Assembly (NCBI GenBank): GCA_031411935.1
Contig: JANOBY010000482.1
Coordinates: 1 to 7,662, forward strand
Length of the DNA stretch: 7,662 nt
Reading direction: 5' to 3'
From: JAQGHR01 sp031411935
Lineage (GTDB): Bacteria > Planctomycetota > Planctomycetia > Isosphaerales > Isosphaeraceae
Under the pieces are notes generated by a model. It ran no database searches. It was not told the origin of the DNA and worked only from the letters and a program-made list of their open reading frames with translations. The position numbers and the translations under genes were made by a program. Numbering within the stretch: the first letter of the stretch is position 1; every line of letters begins with the position of its first letter. Of the stretch, positions 6,194 through 7,662 are shown one piece after another.

Positions 6194-6807
6194 GAGGAAC
6201 TGCCGCCGAACCGGTGTCCAGGGCGTTCCGGGCACCTCGTTTTCGCTTCACAATCACGAGGATGATGGGCCTGACGGCCTGCGTGGGCGTGGGCCTGGCC
6301 GCGTTCCGCGTGCATCCCAGCCTGGGATCGTTCGTCACCTGCGTGCTCCTGCTCGCCCCGATCCGGACCTTCGAGATCAGCGATCGGTGCCGGGCGGGAG
6401 GGGTGCCCCTGTCGGCCTCTCGCTGGGCGATCACGCTGGCGGGTTCGCTCGCCGTGGCTTCCGTCCTGCTGACCTTGTCGGCGTTCTTCGCCCTCTCCAC
6501 TTACGGCGTGATCCTCCCGCTCGTCCTTCCGCGGATGGGCTCTCACTGGGGCTTCCCTGGATGGTCCCTGGGCCACGTGTTCGCAATCTTCATGACCGGC
6601 TTCGTCGGCCGAGAGGCCGCGGTGAGGCTGCTCCCCCACCTCTGGCCGTCCCCCTGGGCCGACCGCCAGCTCAGCCGTGACGATGACCCGCCGAGCGGCC
6701 CCTCATCCCCGCAGGATCAACTCATTGGAGGGCAGAGCGGTGTTGAGAACCTTGCGGGCGGTCTCGGCCCCGGCGACGGGGAGCCTGGCGGCGTCGATCA
6801 GCCCTAA
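6190..6807 (+). CDS. Membrane protein, paralogue of the second half of the preceding gene
   Basis: This 205-residue protein starts at the ATG in the ATGA overlap with the preceding gene. FRFTITRMMGLTACVGVGLA (18-37) aligns with FRPTLQRLMAAVACAGVAFA of the upstream protein. EISDRCRAGGVPLSASRWAI (62-81) aligns with TIADRCRAGGKPLTTVDALG, and LWPSPWADRQL (151-161) with WWPSEWADLHL. The two are therefore homologous over most of this protein. About four or five membrane stretches (near 28-58, 78-98, 100-115, 125-140) are visible. The last 35 residues (from about 172) are Gly/Pro-rich and overlap the antisense SnoaL-like remnant, so the original C-terminus may have been shorter and the present tail could be read-through into that remnant. 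The stop is TAA. Function unknown; co-translation suggests a heteromeric membrane complex, which is inference. Confidence 0.78.
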   Translation: MRGTAAEPVSRAFRAPRFRFTITRMMGLTACVGVGLAAFRVHPSLGSFVTCVLLLAPIRTFEISDRCRAGGVPLSASRWAITLAGSLAVASVLLTLSAFFALSTYGVILPLVLPRMGSHWGFPGWSLGHVFAIFMTGFVGREAAVRLLPHLWPSPWADRQLSRDDDPPSGPSSPQDQLIGGQSGVENLAGGLGPGDGEPGGVDQP

Positions 6808-6990
6808 TTGCACCAGCACCGAGGCCTAATCCCCGTCGATCCGCTCGCAGAAGATCTGGCCCTCGCGGATCCGCACGACCACGACCAGCGGGGCTTCGGC
6901 ACGCCGGGGCTGGAAGAAAACTGGGGATGGCCGATCGCCCGGAACGAGCATCCTGGCCTTATGGACAAACGTCCACACGAAACCCGTTCC
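6703..6990 (-). pseudogene. SnoaL/NTF2-like (ester-cyclase type) protein remnant with in-frame amber codon
   Basis: The minus-strand frame reads, from about 6981 down, GFVWTFVHKARMLVPGD, then EAPLVVVVRIREGQIFCERI, D-G-D, a TAG (plus-strand 6826-6828), and without a change of frame ASVLVQLGLIDAARLPVAGA, ETARKVLNTALPSNELILRG and a TGA at 6703-6705. This is the C-terminal half of the SnoaL-like/NTF2-fold family whose members typically carry E-x-IYWDQASVLVQ-GL-D---LPVAGAE-ARKVL---LPSN-LI (recalled from family knowledge). The TAG replaces the Gln of WDQAS, one transition from CAG, and the preceding Tyr-Trp is Asp-Gly. About 100 N-terminal residues of the usual fold are absent: the homology breaks off just before the start of the divergent DUF4287 gene. 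The 3' end overlaps the tail of the membrane protein on the other strand. The family includes polyketide cyclases and many proteins of unknown substrate. Best read as a truncated, decayed gene. Confidence 0.75.
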
Positions 6991-7630
6991 ATGGCCACCA
7001 AACCGCAACCCGCCCCCAAAAGACGTATACAGCGTCCACGCCGGCGTAAGCCGCGTCCAGAAATGGATCGCCGAACTTCCCGAGAAGACGGGGAAGTCGC
7101 TCGATCAGTGGATCGCCCTCATCCGCGAGGAAGGACCGCCCGCGGAAAAGGAGCGGCGGCAGTGGCTCAAGGACGTGCACAAATTCGGCACCGTGATCGC
7201 GACCTGGCTGGCCGAACGCGCCGGGGAGTCGCCGAAGGGGATCCTGGAAGACGACCCCGAGACCTACCTGAAGGCCGCCGAGCAATACGTCGAGGCCATG
7301 TATTCAGGCGCGAAGGCTCCGTTGCGTCCGCTCCATGATCGATTGCTTGCGCTGGGGTTTTCGATGGGTCCGGACGTGAAAGCGTGCCCCTGCCAGACGA
7401 TGGTGCCGCTCTATCGCGAGCACGTGTTCGCGCAGATCAAGCCCACCACGAAGACCCGGATCGACCTGGGGTTGGCGCTCAAGGACACCCCCTTCACCGA
7501 TCGGTTGCTCGACACCGGGGGACTCGCCAGGAAGGATCGGATCACGCACCGGGTGGCGATCACGAAACCGGAGGACATCGACTAGGAAGTCGAGGGCTGG
7601 CTCCGCGCGGCGTATGAGAAGGATGCCTGA
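6991..7630 (+). pseudogene. DUF4287-DUF5655 protein, frameshifted near the N-terminus and with an early amber codon
   Basis: From the ATG at 6991 the frame reads MATKPQPAPK and then runs out of homology. One base later (frame from 7022) the sequence continues as DVYSVHAGVSRVQKWIAELP, EKTGKSLDQWIALIREEGPP and onward, the DUF4287 domain, which usually opens with YSVHPG close to the N-terminus. The shift lies in CCCCCAAAA (7013-7021): one base too many. The DUF5655 domain follows in the same frame at about 7300-7585, with CPCQTMVPLYREHVFAQIKP and RLLDTGGLARKDRITHRV, both typical. A TAG at 7583-7585 then interrupts, and the frame resumes with EVEGWLRAAYEKDA and TGA at 7628-7630, the normal family C-terminus. 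No Shine-Dalgarno precedes 6991. A GTG at 7175 could still start a 136-residue protein holding mainly DUF5655. The molecular function of both domains is not established. A sequencing error could explain the shift but less easily the TAG as well. Confidence 0.82.
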
Positions 7631-7662
7631 TTGGCTTCGGTGATGCCCCCGTTCCTCCGTGG

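Noticed and set aside
5177..6235. A long minus-strand frame antisense to the membrane gene pair
   Set aside because: Its product is Arg/Gly/Glu/Asp-rich and without domains, as expected for the shadow of a GC-rich gene, whereas the plus-strand frames have membrane helices, repeated motifs and a coupled start.
6808..7338. Plus-strand frame running into MATKPQPAPK and continuing Arg/Pro-rich
   Set aside because: Only the 10 codons from 6991 belong to a real gene; upstream it is antisense to the SnoaL-like remnant and downstream it is the out-of-frame shadow of DUF4287.

Overview
The window looks like a chromosomal stretch from a GC-rich planctomycete, probably of the Isosphaeraceae/Gemmatales type. 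The evidence is a cytochrome c PSCyt1 plus PSCyt2 (DUF1549) protein at the left edge, a class of large secreted proteins typical of Planctomycetes. Several small membrane proteins also carry the R-[FL]-x-[LI]-x-[RW]-[LM]-[ML] lead into a first membrane helix that is common in that phylum. Taxonomy is inferred from gene content only.

Layout. (1) 1-1187, minus strand: the N-terminal 230 residues of the PSCyt1/DUF1549 protein (start 691), preceded by a small protein of unknown function (846-1187). (2) 1272-4369, plus strand: an alpha/beta hydrolase, then a dispersed-type GC-rich repeat, then a secreted dipeptidyl-peptidase-IV-like S9 peptidase with a full catalytic triad and the N-terminal-binding Glu pair. 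(3) 4370-5281: a lower-GC segment with one small single-span membrane protein on the minus strand, a 374-base gap with no gene I can defend, and three consecutive stem-loops. (4) 5282-6807, plus strand: two translationally coupled multi-span membrane proteins (ATGA overlap) that share the motif DRCRAGGxPL[ST] and a W-P-S-x-W-A-D tail; the first protein also holds an internal duplication. (5) 6703-7630: a decay zone. A SnoaL/NTF2-like gene remnant (minus) has lost its N-terminal half and has an amber codon in its most conserved motif. A DUF4287-DUF5655 gene (plus) has a one-base frameshift after codon 10 and an amber codon 14 codons before its expected end.

How the genes work together: apart from the coupled membrane pair, little shows a shared pathway. 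The PSCyt1 protein, the peptidase and the hydrolase would fit extracellular polymer or peptide scavenging, but their separate promoters and strands do not make this one system. I see no mobile-element ends, CRISPR array, tRNA or rRNA. I do not see a clear new multi-gene system. The best candidates for something undescribed are the paralogous membrane pair and, more speculatively, the two in-frame TAG codons in region 5.
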